From Cyclobacteriaceae bacterium (GTDB lineage: Bacteria; Bacteroidota; Bacteroidia; Cytophagales; Cyclobacteriaceae), in assembly GCA_025808415.1 (NCBI GenBank), contig CP075525.1, positions 1,039,501 through 1,103,500 on the forward strand: DNA of 64,000 nucleotides, read 5' to 3'. The notes under the pieces are model-generated. The model was not told the DNA's origin, did no database searches, and saw only the letters and a list, made by a program, of their open reading frames with translations. Position 1 is the first letter of the stretch. Every line of letters begins with the position of its first letter. The position numbers and the translations under genes were made by a program. Below, one piece after another: positions 42,185-50,697 of the stretch.

Positions 42185-42300
42185 GCTAACGTTTGGGTTT
42201 ATGCATTGAATATATTTCATCTTTGGCATTAGGTCAAATTTTATCCCTAAAAAGCCTATTTCCAGTTAAATTTATTGGATATTTTTTTTGTATAACTCTG
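42185..42300 (-). other. attI-like site between the integrase stop and the first cassette
   Basis: The array ends here with a half site: GCTAAC, then GTTTGGGTTTATGCATTG, which resembles the left half of an attC, but no complementary right half follows. The remaining 95 bases are AT-rich and lead straight into the integrase stop codon. Its position beside the integrase 3' end fits integrons whose integrase points toward the cassettes. It could instead be a remnant attC half. Confidence 0.6.
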
Positions 42301-43518
42301 TTACTGGTCATTACTCCGCAACTGTTTTGTGGCGGCTAAATGGTCCAATGGGCTCATTACTTTGTCCAGACCAAAGCGGGTAACCTGGGCATAAATTTCT
42401 GTTGTTTTAGGGGAATCATGCCCAAGCAATACTTGGATATACCGGGTTGAGGTACCCGATTCCAGCAAATGCGTAGCAAACGAATGCCTTAACATATGAA
42501 GCCTGACGTTTTTACGTATTCCGGCTTTGTAGGAAGCTTTTTTGAGTACTTGCTGTAAACTGGCCGCACTGTATTGCTTACCGGTGGCACCTTCAAACAA
42601 CCAGAATTTTGGTTTATATTCTGCCAGGTATTGTTCAACAAGTGGCATAAGGCTCTGGGCCATCACAGTATGCCTGTCTTTTCGGCCTTTACCTCCGCGC
42701 ACCAACACAGCATTGCGATGAAAATCAATGTCGCCTATCCGTAAGTTAAGTAACTCGCTGCGCCTTAATCCCGAGGCATATAGTATTGCGAGCATACAAC
42801 GATGCTTAAGGTTTGCGGCAGCGTCAAAAATGGCCATCACTTCTTCCTGGCTTAGTACTTCAGGAAGTTTCTTTTCCTTCATCGGGCGTTCCAGGTCGTA
42901 AACTTTACGGTCTTGCTTTAGTATTTTCTCATAGTAAAACTTAATGGCATTAATGGCCTGGTTTTGTGTGGAAACGCTAAGCTTTTTGTTTTCAATCAGG
43001 TGCATCATGTAATGCTGTATTTCTTCTTCCCCTAACACCTCCGGATGGCTATTTGGGAAAAATTGCATGAACAATTTGAACTGCTCGGTATATGTTTTAA
43101 TAGTCGATGGGCTGTAGTTCTTGAATTTTAGTTTCTTACGGATTTGTTCAAGAATACTATTGTGGATTTCTGAATATGATTGTTGATTGGCAATCGGCTC
43201 AATAAGTTTTGGTGAAAGCGGCATTTCTTCGTGCACAGGTTCTTTATCGGGTTGCGTACGTTCAACTTTGTTTTTTTCGATTTGTGTTTTCTTGACCGCA
43301 GTGTAATCGAGCCAAACTTTTCCTTTTAACCCATCATAAATCATACCCCATGCATCTTTTGTCTCTTGCAAGTACCAACAGGTATGTGTGGCACTGTATT
43401 TTATGCCCGGAATTTTCTTAACATGGTTGATGATCTCCTGGTTTTTAGGAAAAAAAAGTGCCAGGCAGTTCATATCGCGATGGCGAATCCTTTTCACCGT
43501 AATTGTTTTAGCCAACAT
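42301..43518 (-). CDS. Tyrosine recombinase, IntI-like but without the IntI-specific insertion
   Basis: 405 aa. The catalytic set is complete: Arg252, Lys277, His341, Arg344, His367 and Tyr376. SVSTQNQAINAIKFYYEKIL and the closing MSPLDHL resemble integron integrases. However, Lys277 to His341 is 64 residues, like XerD (about 72), not the 106 of IntI1, so the I2 region of IntI is absent. Residues 1-125 are an extra domain: LFFPKNQEIINHVKKIPGI, then SATHTCWYL, then a linker, reminiscent of the HARP-type motif. Transcribed toward the array, ending beside the attI-like site. The best candidate for cassette recombination here; a Xer-type enzyme with another role is the alternative. Confidence 0.8.
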   Translation of the reverse strand: MLAKTITVKRIRHRDMNCLALFFPKNQEIINHVKKIPGIKYSATHTCWYLQETKDAWGMIYDGLKGKVWLDYTAVKKTQIEKNKVERTQPDKEPVHEEMPLSPKLIEPIANQQSYSEIHNSILEQIRKKLKFKNYSPSTIKTYTEQFKLFMQFFPNSHPEVLGEEEIQHYMMHLIENKKLSVSTQNQAINAIKFYYEKILKQDRKVYDLERPMKEKKLPEVLSQEEVMAIFDAAANLKHRCMLAILYASGLRRSELLNLRIGDIDFHRNAVLVRGGKGRKDRHTVMAQSLMPLVEQYLAEYKPKFWLFEGATGKQYSAASLQQVLKKASYKAGIRKNVRLHMLRHSFATHLLESGTSTRYIQVLLGHDSPKTTEIYAQVTRFGLDKVMSPLDHLAATKQLRSNDQ

Positions 43519-43624
43519 AGCCTTTTGGTTTTGGGATTAAAGCATGACGAATATAGCGAAAGGAAACCATTAGGGCGGTAACCATGATTTTTTTAGTATC
43601 TTAAAACACCAAAACCCACCATGT

Positions 43625-44503
43625 ATGCAGGCCAACATTTTAACAGAAATATTTTTACCGGTAGCCCTGGGCATTATCATGCTCGGCATGGGGCTGTCGC
43701 TTACGCTGGATGATTTTAAACGCATAGCACTGTTTCCGAAGGCAACATTTGTTGGGCTTGTCAGTCAATTGGTTGTGCTGCCTGTTATTGCCTTTGGTAT
43801 GCTCAAGCTAATAAGCCTGCCGCCCGAATTGGCCGTGGGTGTTATGCTGTTGGCGTTTTGTCCGGGTGGTGCTACATCAAACCTGCTATCAAATTTGGCG
43901 CGGGCCGATGTTGCTTTGTCGATTACGTTAACGGCTATATCCAGTATGGTAACAGTATTTACGATACCCTTTTTTGTTAATCTTTCGATGGAACATTTTA
44001 TTGGGGAAGGAAAATATGTGGAATTGCCGGTACTAAAAACGATGTTACAGATTGTAGTGATTACCATCATACCGGTATCGATTGGTATGTTGTTGAGGTG
44101 GAAATCACCAAAAGCCTCAAAGCGTGCCGAAAAGCCGGTGAAAATCGCATCGGCACTTTTTATAACCATAATTATCTTAGGTGCAATCCTTAAAGAGCGG
44201 GCAAACCTGGCTGATTTTTTTGCCCAGGTAGGTGTCATCACATTGCTCATCAACCTGGTCATCCTAACGGTTGCGTATGGCATTAGTAAGTTGTTAAACC
44301 TTAGTCACCCCCAGCGTTCGGCTATTGCCATCGAATCGGGCATTCAAAACGGCACCCTGGCTATTGCGATAGCCACCAGCAGCATGTTGCTGAATAATTC
44401 GCAGATGTCTATTCCGGCTGCTATCTATTCGCTTATTATGTTTGTTACCGGTGGAATAGCGGTGTATTTTTTCAGCCGTACGTTTATGTTTGATAAAGCC
44501 TGA
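43625..44503 (+). CDS. Bile acid:sodium symporter (BASS) family transporter
   Basis: 292 aa with about nine membrane helices (ITEIFLPVALGIIMLGMGLSLTL at the start). MLLAFCPGGATSNLLSNLARADVALS and the later AIAIESGIQNGTLAIAI are the two crossed-helix motifs of the BASS fold that bind sodium and substrate. It probably couples sodium entry to uptake of an organic anion; substrate not predictable. It is transcribed away from the integrase with about 100 bases between the two starts. Confidence 0.85.
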   Translation: MQANILTEIFLPVALGIIMLGMGLSLTLDDFKRIALFPKATFVGLVSQLVVLPVIAFGMLKLISLPPELAVGVMLLAFCPGGATSNLLSNLARADVALSITLTAISSMVTVFTIPFFVNLSMEHFIGEGKYVELPVLKTMLQIVVITIIPVSIGMLLRWKSPKASKRAEKPVKIASALFITIIILGAILKERANLADFFAQVGVITLLINLVILTVAYGISKLLNLSHPQRSAIAIESGIQNGTLAIAIATSSMLLNNSQMSIPAAIYSLIMFVTGGIAVYFFSRTFMFDKA

Positions 44504-44576
44504 AGATTACTTTGGCAATCAATTTGGTGGTTATACAAATGAAACCTTTTTAGTTAAGCCTAAAGAACAGGTATTT

Positions 44577-44710
44577 TTTGCTCCCGGGCCGCATGGCCCC
44601 GCATGTTCATCCAACGCAGTGCCCAATCCCTGCCTGTACTGTCGTTTCGGCAGGCAGGCGCACATTCCCCTGCCAGACCAAAGATTGGCCAAGGCGTTGT
44701 CTGAACATGC
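44577..44710. repeat. Structured repeat, copy 1 (co-varying arms)
   Basis: Begins TTTTTTGCTCCCGGGCC-GCATGGCCCC, then arms GCATGTTCA (44601-44609) and TGAACATGC (44702-44710), with inner pairs CAACGC/GCGTTG and CCAATC/GATTGG and a hairpin of CCTGCCTG with CAGGCAGG. The second copy at 50334-50435 keeps the core but has other outer arms that still pair. A weak open frame across it is not called a gene. Confidence 0.6.
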
Positions 44711-44768
44711 TGAAAAAAATAAAGATAGCGAACTATAATTGGCAGAATTCCGGACTATCGTAAAAGAA

Positions 44769-44799
44769 AAAGGCTTAAAGCGTAACGCTAAAAGCCTTT
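44769..44799 (-). terminator. Terminator of rny
   Basis: AAAGGCTT and AAGCCTTT form an 8-bp stem with AGCG/CGCT nested inside. On the minus strand a T-rich run (TTTTTCTTTT) follows. It lies 33 bases after the rny stop codon. Confidence 0.7.
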
Positions 44800-44831
44800 C
44801 GGTCTTACGTCTTACTACTTATGTCAGGCTA

Positions 44832-46400
44832 CTACTTTGCGTAAGCAACAGAACGCATTTCACGTATAACAGTAACTTTAATTTGGCCAGGATACTGCAT
44901 ATCGCGTTCAATTTTTTGTGAGATGTCAAAGCTCAACTGGCTGGCGCGGTCGTCTGTAACTTTTTCGGCATCCAGGATTACGCGCAACTCACGTCCGGCT
45001 TGTATGGCATAGCATTTCTCCACCCCATCAAAGCTGCTGGCCAGTTCTTCCAGTTCGCGCAGGCGTTTTATGTATTGTTCCATTACCTCGCGCCTTGCAC
45101 CGGGTCTCGCGCCACTCAGTGCATCGCAAGCCTGTACAATGGGCGAAACCGGATTGGTCATTTCAATTTCATCGTGGTGGGCGCCAATGGCGTTGCACAC
45201 TATGGGGTGTTCTTTGTACTTCTGCGCCAGTTCCATGCCGGCAATGGCGTGGGGCTTTTCCAATTCTTCGGGCCATACTTTTCCAATGTCGTGCAACAAT
45301 CCGGCACGCTTGGCTTGCTTCACGTTTAAACCAAGTTCGGCCGCCATAATGGCGCACAGGTTGGCTACCTCGCGCGAGTGTTGCAACAGGTTTTGTCCGT
45401 ATGACGAACGGAAGCGCATACGGCCCACCATGCGCACCAGTTCGGGGTGAAGGCCATGTATGCCCAAATCAATTACGGTACGTTCGCCTGTTTCAACAAT
45501 TTCGTCTTCAATGTTTTTAGTGGTTTTGGCCACGATTTCTTCAATGCGCGCAGGGTGGATGCGGCCATCCTGCACCAACCGGTGCAACGATAAACGGGCT
45601 ATTTCCCTGCGCACCGGGTCAAATCCGGAGATGATAATAGCCTCGGGTGTATCGTCAACAATAATTTCAACGCCTGTAGCGGCTTCCAGCGCGCGTATGT
45701 TGCGCCCTTCGCGGCCGATTATTTTCCCTTTGATGTCATCGCTTTCGATATTGAATACCGAGACACAATTTTCAATGGCATGTTCGGTGGCGGTACGCTG
45801 TATGGTTTCAATTACAATCTTACGGGCTTCTTTGGTAGCCGTAAGCTTGGCCTGTTCCATAATGTCTTTTATGTACGATGATGCCTTTGTTTGGGCCTCA
45901 TCTTTCAAAGAAGCTATTAGCTGTTCGCGTGCTTCATCGGCTGTTAGCTTTGAAATGTTTTCGAGTATTTCAATTTTTTGTTCGTTAAAACGATCAAGCT
46001 CTTCTTTGCGCTTTTTCACCAGTTCAAGCTGGTGTGCCAGGTTTTGCTGGGTTTCGGTAAGGTCGGCTTCTTTGCGTTTTGCCTGTTCCAATTCGCGGTT
46101 TACCTGCTGTTCGCGTTGTTTGATTTTCTGTTCGTTGGAGATGATCTGGTTTTTTTTGCGGTTGGCTTCTTCCTCAAACTCGGATTTCATTTTGAGGATT
46201 TTCTCTTTCGCTTCCAGGATTTTGTCCTTCTTCAGGTTTTCGGCTGCTATTTCGGCCTCTTTTAAAATGAGCTTTGCCTTGTCATCAACTTCTTTTTGGC
46301 GCCTGCTGTATTTGCGTTTGTACAGCAAGGTGCCGAACCCAAGGCCTACCACAATGGCGCCAAGCGCGCTTGCGGAAATGATTATGGCTAATTCAGACAT
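44832..46400 (-). CDS. rny: Ribonuclease Y
   Basis: 522 aa, the usual length. N-terminal membrane helix ([20 protein letters not shown]), a long coiled coil (about 35-200), a KH RNA-binding domain with [15 protein letters not shown] near 230, and an HD phosphohydrolase domain with the metal-binding GLLHDIGK near 365 and GAHHDE. It is an endonuclease that starts mRNA decay at the membrane. Downstream of zapA with about 65 bases between, likely the same operon. Confidence 0.95.
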   Translation of the reverse strand: MSELAIIISASALGAIVVGLGFGTLLYKRKYSRRQKEVDDKAKLILKEAEIAAENLKKDKILEAKEKILKMKSEFEEEANRKKNQIISNEQKIKQREQQVNRELEQAKRKEADLTETQQNLAHQLELVKKRKEELDRFNEQKIEILENISKLTADEAREQLIASLKDEAQTKASSYIKDIMEQAKLTATKEARKIVIETIQRTATEHAIENCVSVFNIESDDIKGKIIGREGRNIRALEAATGVEIIVDDTPEAIIISGFDPVRREIARLSLHRLVQDGRIHPARIEEIVAKTTKNIEDEIVETGERTVIDLGIHGLHPELVRMVGRMRFRSSYGQNLLQHSREVANLCAIMAAELGLNVKQAKRAGLLHDIGKVWPEELEKPHAIAGMELAQKYKEHPIVCNAIGAHHDEIEMTNPVSPIVQACDALSGARPGARREVMEQYIKRLRELEELASSFDGVEKCYAIQAGRELRVILDAEKVTDDRASQLSFDISQKIERDMQYPGQIKVTVIREMRSVAYAK

Positions 46401-46465
46401 ACGTAGTGTTGTTAAGGGTTTATAAAACCCGAAAGACTACACAGTATGGAAGGATTTTAGGAGTG

Positions 46466-46753
46466 TTAAAGGATGGACTGCGAAACGAGGTAATTCAGTT
46501 GATTTACTTTCTCAAATACGGTTTGGTCAATTTCCTGATGGTTTTCTTCGGTTTTCATTTTTTCAACCAGGCTGTCAAAAGCCACCATGGCCAGTAAATC
46601 TTGCTTATCGTCAATTCCGAACTGTTCCCTGTAAGATTTTATCTTTTCATTGATGAGACGGCTTGCGGTCCTTACCCTTTCTTCTTCGTGAGCCTTTACC
46701 TTCATCGGGTAATCACGGTCCGCAATTTTAATCCGTATTGATAATTCCTCCAT
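46466..46753 (-). CDS. zapA: Cell-division protein ZapA
   Basis: 95 aa: an N-terminal beta-alpha unit (LSIRIKIADRDYPMKVKAHEEERVRTASRLINEKI) followed by a long C-terminal coiled-coil helix, the layout of ZapA. It crosslinks FtsZ filaments at the division ring. Its place between the coiled-coil gene and rny is common in Bacteroidota. Confidence 0.85.
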   Translation of the reverse strand: MEELSIRIKIADRDYPMKVKAHEEERVRTASRLINEKIKSYREQFGIDDKQDLLAMVAFDSLVEKMKTEENHQEIDQTVFEKVNQLNYLVSQSIL

Positions 46754-46773
46754 TTAAACGTTCTTACAGTTAA

Positions 46774-47070
46774 CTACCGGCTTAGGTACGCAATACACTT
46801 ATCAATTTCCTGTATATAATCGTCCACTTTCCTTTTCAGCTCCGAAACACTTCCGTCTTCCGGACTAATGTTATCCACAATTTTAGAGATTTTAATTTGA
46901 TTTTTAAAATTGGCCAGTTGCTCATCGCGGCTGTGGATGCCCGCTTTAAGCTCCTGGTTTTCAGTTTTTAACGATGTAATTTCCGCCTTGAGTTTCTTGT
47001 GCTCGTTTACCAACACTAAAATCTTGCGTTCCAGACCGTTGAGGTTGGATTTTAGAAGTTCCTGGTTCAT
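46774..47070 (-). CDS. Coiled-coil protein upstream of zapA
   Basis: 98 aa, one continuous coiled coil with regular leucines (LVNEHKKLKAEITSLKTENQEL) and a short C-terminal helix. ZapB-like in size and shape but without sequence identity I can claim. Its position 20 bases before zapA suggests a division-ring partner. Confidence 0.7.
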   Translation of the reverse strand: MNQELLKSNLNGLERKILVLVNEHKKLKAEITSLKTENQELKAGIHSRDEQLANFKNQIKISKIVDNISPEDGSVSELKRKVDDYIQEIDKCIAYLSR

Positions 47071-47134
47071 GAATTAAGGTTTTCAGGTTTCCGGTTCCTA
47101 CCGCAGCGCAGCTCGCCTGCGGAAGAACGTTTTT

Positions 47135-49558
47135 TTATTTTCTAATTACCGCGCCCAACGTTTGCTCAAAAGCCGTTATCAGGCGCTGCATGGTTGAATC
47201 GATCTCCTCATCCGTAAGGGTCTTGGCTTCATCCTGTAAGGTAAAGCCCAATGCATAAGCTTTTTTTCCTTCCGGGATTTTATCTCCCTCGTACACATCA
47301 AATGTAATGATTTCCCGTATCAGTCGCTTCTCGGTTGCCTGCACAAGCTTTTGTACTTCTTCAAAGCTCACGTTCCTGTCCAGCACAAGCGACAAATCTC
47401 TCCGCACTTCGGGGTATTTTGCTACCTCCTTCACTACTAACTTAGGGTTTGAACTAGTGAAAAGCAAGTTTGTATCCAGCTCGCCATAAAATATATCTTG
47501 CTTTATGCCGAAATCTTTCTGTAAAGCAGCTTTTACTTTTCCGAATTTACCGAGCGGCTTATTGTTGAGCGTGAGTTGCACGGCATAGTCGAACAACGGA
47601 TCGGCAACCTGTTGTTGTTTTACGGCAACACCTACCTTTTGGATAAGTTGGTAGACGAATTGGGCCATATCATAAAATGATACGCTGGCAGTTTTGTGTT
47701 GCCAGTTTTCTGTTTCGGTGTTGCCGCTGATGTAGAGCGCAAGCCTTTCTTGTTCGTGGTAGTGGCCGGTGTTTTTAAAATAAACCTTTCCGAATTCAAA
47801 CAATTTAAGGTCTTTTTGCTTGCGGTTTATGTTGTATGCACATACTTCAAGACCGGTAAACAGCATCGTTTGGCGCAATATGCCTTGTTCTTCGCTAAGC
47901 TTGTTGAGGATATGCACCGGCTCACCTTCAAAGGTAAACTTGTGTTTGGCCTGCCAGGCTTCATTGGTTAATGAGTTGGTCCAGATTTCGTAAAAGCCGT
48001 TGTTTACCAACAGGCTGCCTAACGTGTTTTTGAATTTATTGATGTCGTTGGATGGGAATTCGGCTATGTAATCCGATCCGGCATATTCTTTTAATTCGAT
48101 GTTATTAAACCCGTAAATGCGAAGGATCTCTTCAATAACATCGGCCTCCTGTGTTACGTCAACACGGTAAGGCGGAACGGATACAGTATAGTGCCCATCT
48201 GCAGATTCGGTGACCTCAATATCAAGCCTGTTTAAAATGGCTATGGCTTCCTGGCGCGGAATGGCTTTGCCAATTAGCCGGTTCACGTTTTTATCTTTTA
48301 CCAGTATGGTTTTGTTTTTGATTTTGTTGGGGTAAATATCTACGATGTCGGATGAGATTTCGCCCCCGGCAATTTCTTTTATTAGTAACGCTGCACGCTT
48401 AAGCGCGTACACGGTTATGTTCGGATCGGTACCACGCTCAAAACGGAACGATGCATCGGTTTTTAAACCATGGTGCATGGATGTTCTGCGGACGTAATCG
48501 GCCGAGAAATGGGCGCTTTCTAAAAAGATATTTTTTGTTTTTTCCGTTATGCCTGATTTGGCGCCACCAAACACACCTGCCATACACATTCCTGCCTGCG
48601 GGCCTTCTCCTGCATTGCAGATCATCAAATCAGTGGCGAGCAGTTTTCTTTCCTTGCCATCAAGGGTAACAAAAGGTGTGTTGTGCGGCAATGTTTTTAC
48701 AATCACTTTGTTGCCGGTAATTTCATCTGCATCAAAAGCATGCAGCGGTTGGCCGGTTTCGTGTAAAACATAGTTAGTAATGTCAACGATGTTGTTAATG
48801 GGTGTGAGACCAATGGTTTGCAGCCGGGCTTTTAACCATGCAGGCGATTCAGCCACGGTAATGCCGGTGAGTGTAATGCCAGAATAGCGCGGGCACGCCT
48901 GCGGGTTTTCTACCGATACTGCAAGGGGTAGTTTATGGTTATCGGTTTTAAAGGAATCGACTGATGGCCAGTTGAGTTCACGGTTAAGCGCGGCTTTAAT
49001 GTCGCGGGCCACGCCAAGGTGCGAAGCGGCATCGGCACGGTTAGGTGTTAACCCGATTTCAATAGCATAGTCGGATTGGATGTAATAATATTCTGATGCC
49101 GGTGTTCCGTTGGGTAGTTTCGTATCCAACACAATAATACCTTCGTGGTTATCGCCCAACCCCATTTCATCTTCTGCACAGATCATCCCTTCGGATTGCT
49201 CACCTCTGATTTTGGTTGATTTAATGGTGAAGGGATCACCTTTGAAAGGAAACAGGGTTGTTCCCGGAATAGCCACCACTACTTTTTGGCCTGCCTTTAC
49301 ATTCGAAGCTCCGCACACAATGGGCAAAACTTTATCTCCACCAACATGAACCGTGGTAACAGAAAGTTTATCGGCATTGGGATGTTTAGTACATGTAAGC
49401 ACCTCGCCAATTACTAAACCGGCCAAACCTCCTTTAACGGTTGAAAATGGTTCAATGTATTCAACCTCCAGTCCGGTGCCGGTTAATACTTGCCCGATTT
49501 CTTCGGGCGATTCGTGGATATTGATGTACTCTTTGAGCCAGTTGTAGGAGATGGTCAT
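47135..49558 (-). CDS. pheT: Phenylalanine--tRNA ligase beta subunit
   Basis: 807 aa. N-terminal OB-type tRNA-binding domain (KADKLSVTTVHVGG ... VVCGASNVKAGQKVVVA), then B3/B4 (RYSGITLTGI, WLKARLQTIG), B5 (VLKRAALLIKEIAGG ... VPPYRVDVTQEADVIEEILRIYG), and a C-terminal anticodon-binding FDX-ACB domain (YPEVRRDLSLVLDRNVSFEEV). The beta subunit holds the editing site and binds tRNA; pheS is not in this window. First of the pheT-coiled coil-zapA-rny set. Confidence 0.95.
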   Translation of the reverse strand: MTISYNWLKEYINIHESPEEIGQVLTGTGLEVEYIEPFSTVKGGLAGLVIGEVLTCTKHPNADKLSVTTVHVGGDKVLPIVCGASNVKAGQKVVVAIPGTTLFPFKGDPFTIKSTKIRGEQSEGMICAEDEMGLGDNHEGIIVLDTKLPNGTPASEYYYIQSDYAIEIGLTPNRADAASHLGVARDIKAALNRELNWPSVDSFKTDNHKLPLAVSVENPQACPRYSGITLTGITVAESPAWLKARLQTIGLTPINNIVDITNYVLHETGQPLHAFDADEITGNKVIVKTLPHNTPFVTLDGKERKLLATDLMICNAGEGPQAGMCMAGVFGGAKSGITEKTKNIFLESAHFSADYVRRTSMHHGLKTDASFRFERGTDPNITVYALKRAALLIKEIAGGEISSDIVDIYPNKIKNKTILVKDKNVNRLIGKAIPRQEAIAILNRLDIEVTESADGHYTVSVPPYRVDVTQEADVIEEILRIYGFNNIELKEYAGSDYIAEFPSNDINKFKNTLGSLLVNNGFYEIWTNSLTNEAWQAKHKFTFEGEPVHILNKLSEEQGILRQTMLFTGLEVCAYNINRKQKDLKLFEFGKVYFKNTGHYHEQERLALYISGNTETENWQHKTASVSFYDMAQFVYQLIQKVGVAVKQQQVADPLFDYAVQLTLNNKPLGKFGKVKAALQKDFGIKQDIFYGELDTNLLFTSSNPKLVVKEVAKYPEVRRDLSLVLDRNVSFEEVQKLVQATEKRLIREIITFDVYEGDKIPEGKKAYALGFTLQDEAKTLTDEEIDSTMQRLITAFEQTLGAVIRK

Positions 49559-49633
49559 TACTTAAAAGCGGTTAATCGGCAAAAGTAAGAAAAGGAGGGG
49601 AAACCTCACGCCCATCCTCTCTGATCCGGGGAT

Positions 49634-50254
49634 TCAATTTGATTTATAGTTTTTTTCGCCTGCGTAAATAGGTATCGTCAACAAATTTTCAGTTGGTGGA
49701 AGCGGGCATGAATATTTATCGTTGTATGCGCAGTAGGGATTGTAGGCTTCATTAAAATCAAGTATAACGGTACTTAGTCCGCGTGGTTTTTTTACATCGA
49801 GATACCGGCCTGCACCATACGTTTCGCGGGCGCTCGTTTCATCGCCAAAAGCGAGGAAAAGTGTTCCCTTGTAGGGGCCCATGTCAATAATTTCCAAAAT
49901 CAATAGGCGTTGCTCTTTTCCGTCTAGTTTAAATTCGGCATAAGCATATTCCATGTAGCGTTTGGTTTTACCATCGCTTGTAGGAAGCTCCACCATTTTT
50001 TTGTTTTCAACGGCTATGAGTCGGGCCTTAACCTGATATTTTTTGTCGGGGGCAAACCAATTGAGCCCTTTATAGGCAGCGAAATTATCGGCAAAGGGAG
50101 AGTCGGATGCGGTGCGCATGAAGCGATCTTTCTCCTCGCGCTGTTTCTGAATTTTGGTAATGTAAGAGGTATCATCTTGCCCTATAAAGGAATAGATCAG
50201 GGTAATGGCAGCAACAACAATGGCAATCATGATAATTATTTTAGTTCTGTTCAT
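49634..50254 (-). CDS. DUF1684 protein
   Basis: 206 aa with an N-terminal membrane helix or uncleaved signal (IIIMIAIVVAAITLIYSFIG). The signature GAGRYLDVKKPRGLSTVILDFNEAYNPYCAYNDKYSCPLPPTEN is that of DUF1684, a conserved family with paired cysteines and no established function. Its stop codon is about 75 bases from pheT, so it may be its own unit. Confidence 0.85.
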   Translation of the reverse strand: MNRTKIIIMIAIVVAAITLIYSFIGQDDTSYITKIQKQREEKDRFMRTASDSPFADNFAAYKGLNWFAPDKKYQVKARLIAVENKKMVELPTSDGKTKRYMEYAYAEFKLDGKEQRLLILEIIDMGPYKGTLFLAFGDETSARETYGAGRYLDVKKPRGLSTVILDFNEAYNPYCAYNDKYSCPLPPTENLLTIPIYAGEKNYKSN

Positions 50255-50333
50255 ACAGAAAAATTATGGATAGCTAGTTTATGGGACACTAAACACTAAT
50301 TCACGAAAGTAAGAGTTTTGCTGATTTAAAATT

Positions 50334-50435
50334 TGCTCCCGGGCCGCATGGCCCCGTGTACTCATCCAGCGCTGCGCCCAATCCCCGCATGCCCCTGCCA
50401 GTCCGAAGATTGGCTGATGTGCAGTCTGAGTACAC
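50334..50435. repeat. Structured repeat, copy 2 (co-varying arms)
   Basis: TGCTCCCGGGCC-GCATGGCCCC, then arms GTGTACTCA (50356-50364) and TGAGTACAC (50427-50435). Against the 44577 copy the arms change at three positions on each side so that pairing is kept. The CCTGCC hairpin of copy 1 is missing here. The remaining gap to radC (50436-50697) holds no gene I can support. Confidence 0.6.
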
Positions 50436-50697
50436 TGAAAAAACTTTATTTTACCAACATTTGATTTGTGAAGGGATTGCGGAGTGACAAAAATTAACCC
50501 AAAAAATTCATTAGACTTTTTTGCACAAGGTGCTGACGATTGAAAATGAAGCAGTTGAAAGTTGGTTCTAAGAGTAAGTCTTCCTTCATTTTCAATGTCA
50601 GGGTTAATCCTGACAATCCTGACGGTTCGCTGTCAGGATTCGTCATATATTTATGTCTGAACTAATTTATAATGACAATTCCCGGATTAATTACGAC

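Larger units (their letters stand above)
57..42300 (-). mobile_element. Chromosomal integron-like cassette array (31 attC-like sites, 31 cassettes)
   Basis: Thirty-one imperfect palindromes of 126-172 bp alternate with short gene units. Each begins on the plus strand with NNNAAC-G and ends with GTTNNN, the inverse-core and core pattern of integron attC sites. Except in the 13.1-24.9 kb insert, all cassette genes are on the minus strand with their attC downstream. Duplicate cassettes (HigBA x4, alpha/beta hydrolase x2, 158-aa and 172-aa proteins x2 each, ORF-less x3) share sequence exactly up to the GTT core and diverge beyond it. A tyrosine recombinase abuts the 42.3-kb end. Continuation to the left of the window is expected. 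Confidence 0.88.

Noticed and set aside
42185..42300. A complete 32nd attC beside the integrase
   Set aside because: Only the left half is present; there is no complementary right arm within 115 bases, so I call it attI-like.
44490..44738. 82-codon frame after the BASS transporter
   Set aside because: Most of it lies over a structured repeat that recurs at 50.3 kb without this frame; residues are low in similarity to any family I know.
45460..46425. 321-codon frame antisense to rny
   Set aside because: Serine-rich shadow of the coiled-coil and KH coding region of rny on the other strand; no independent support.
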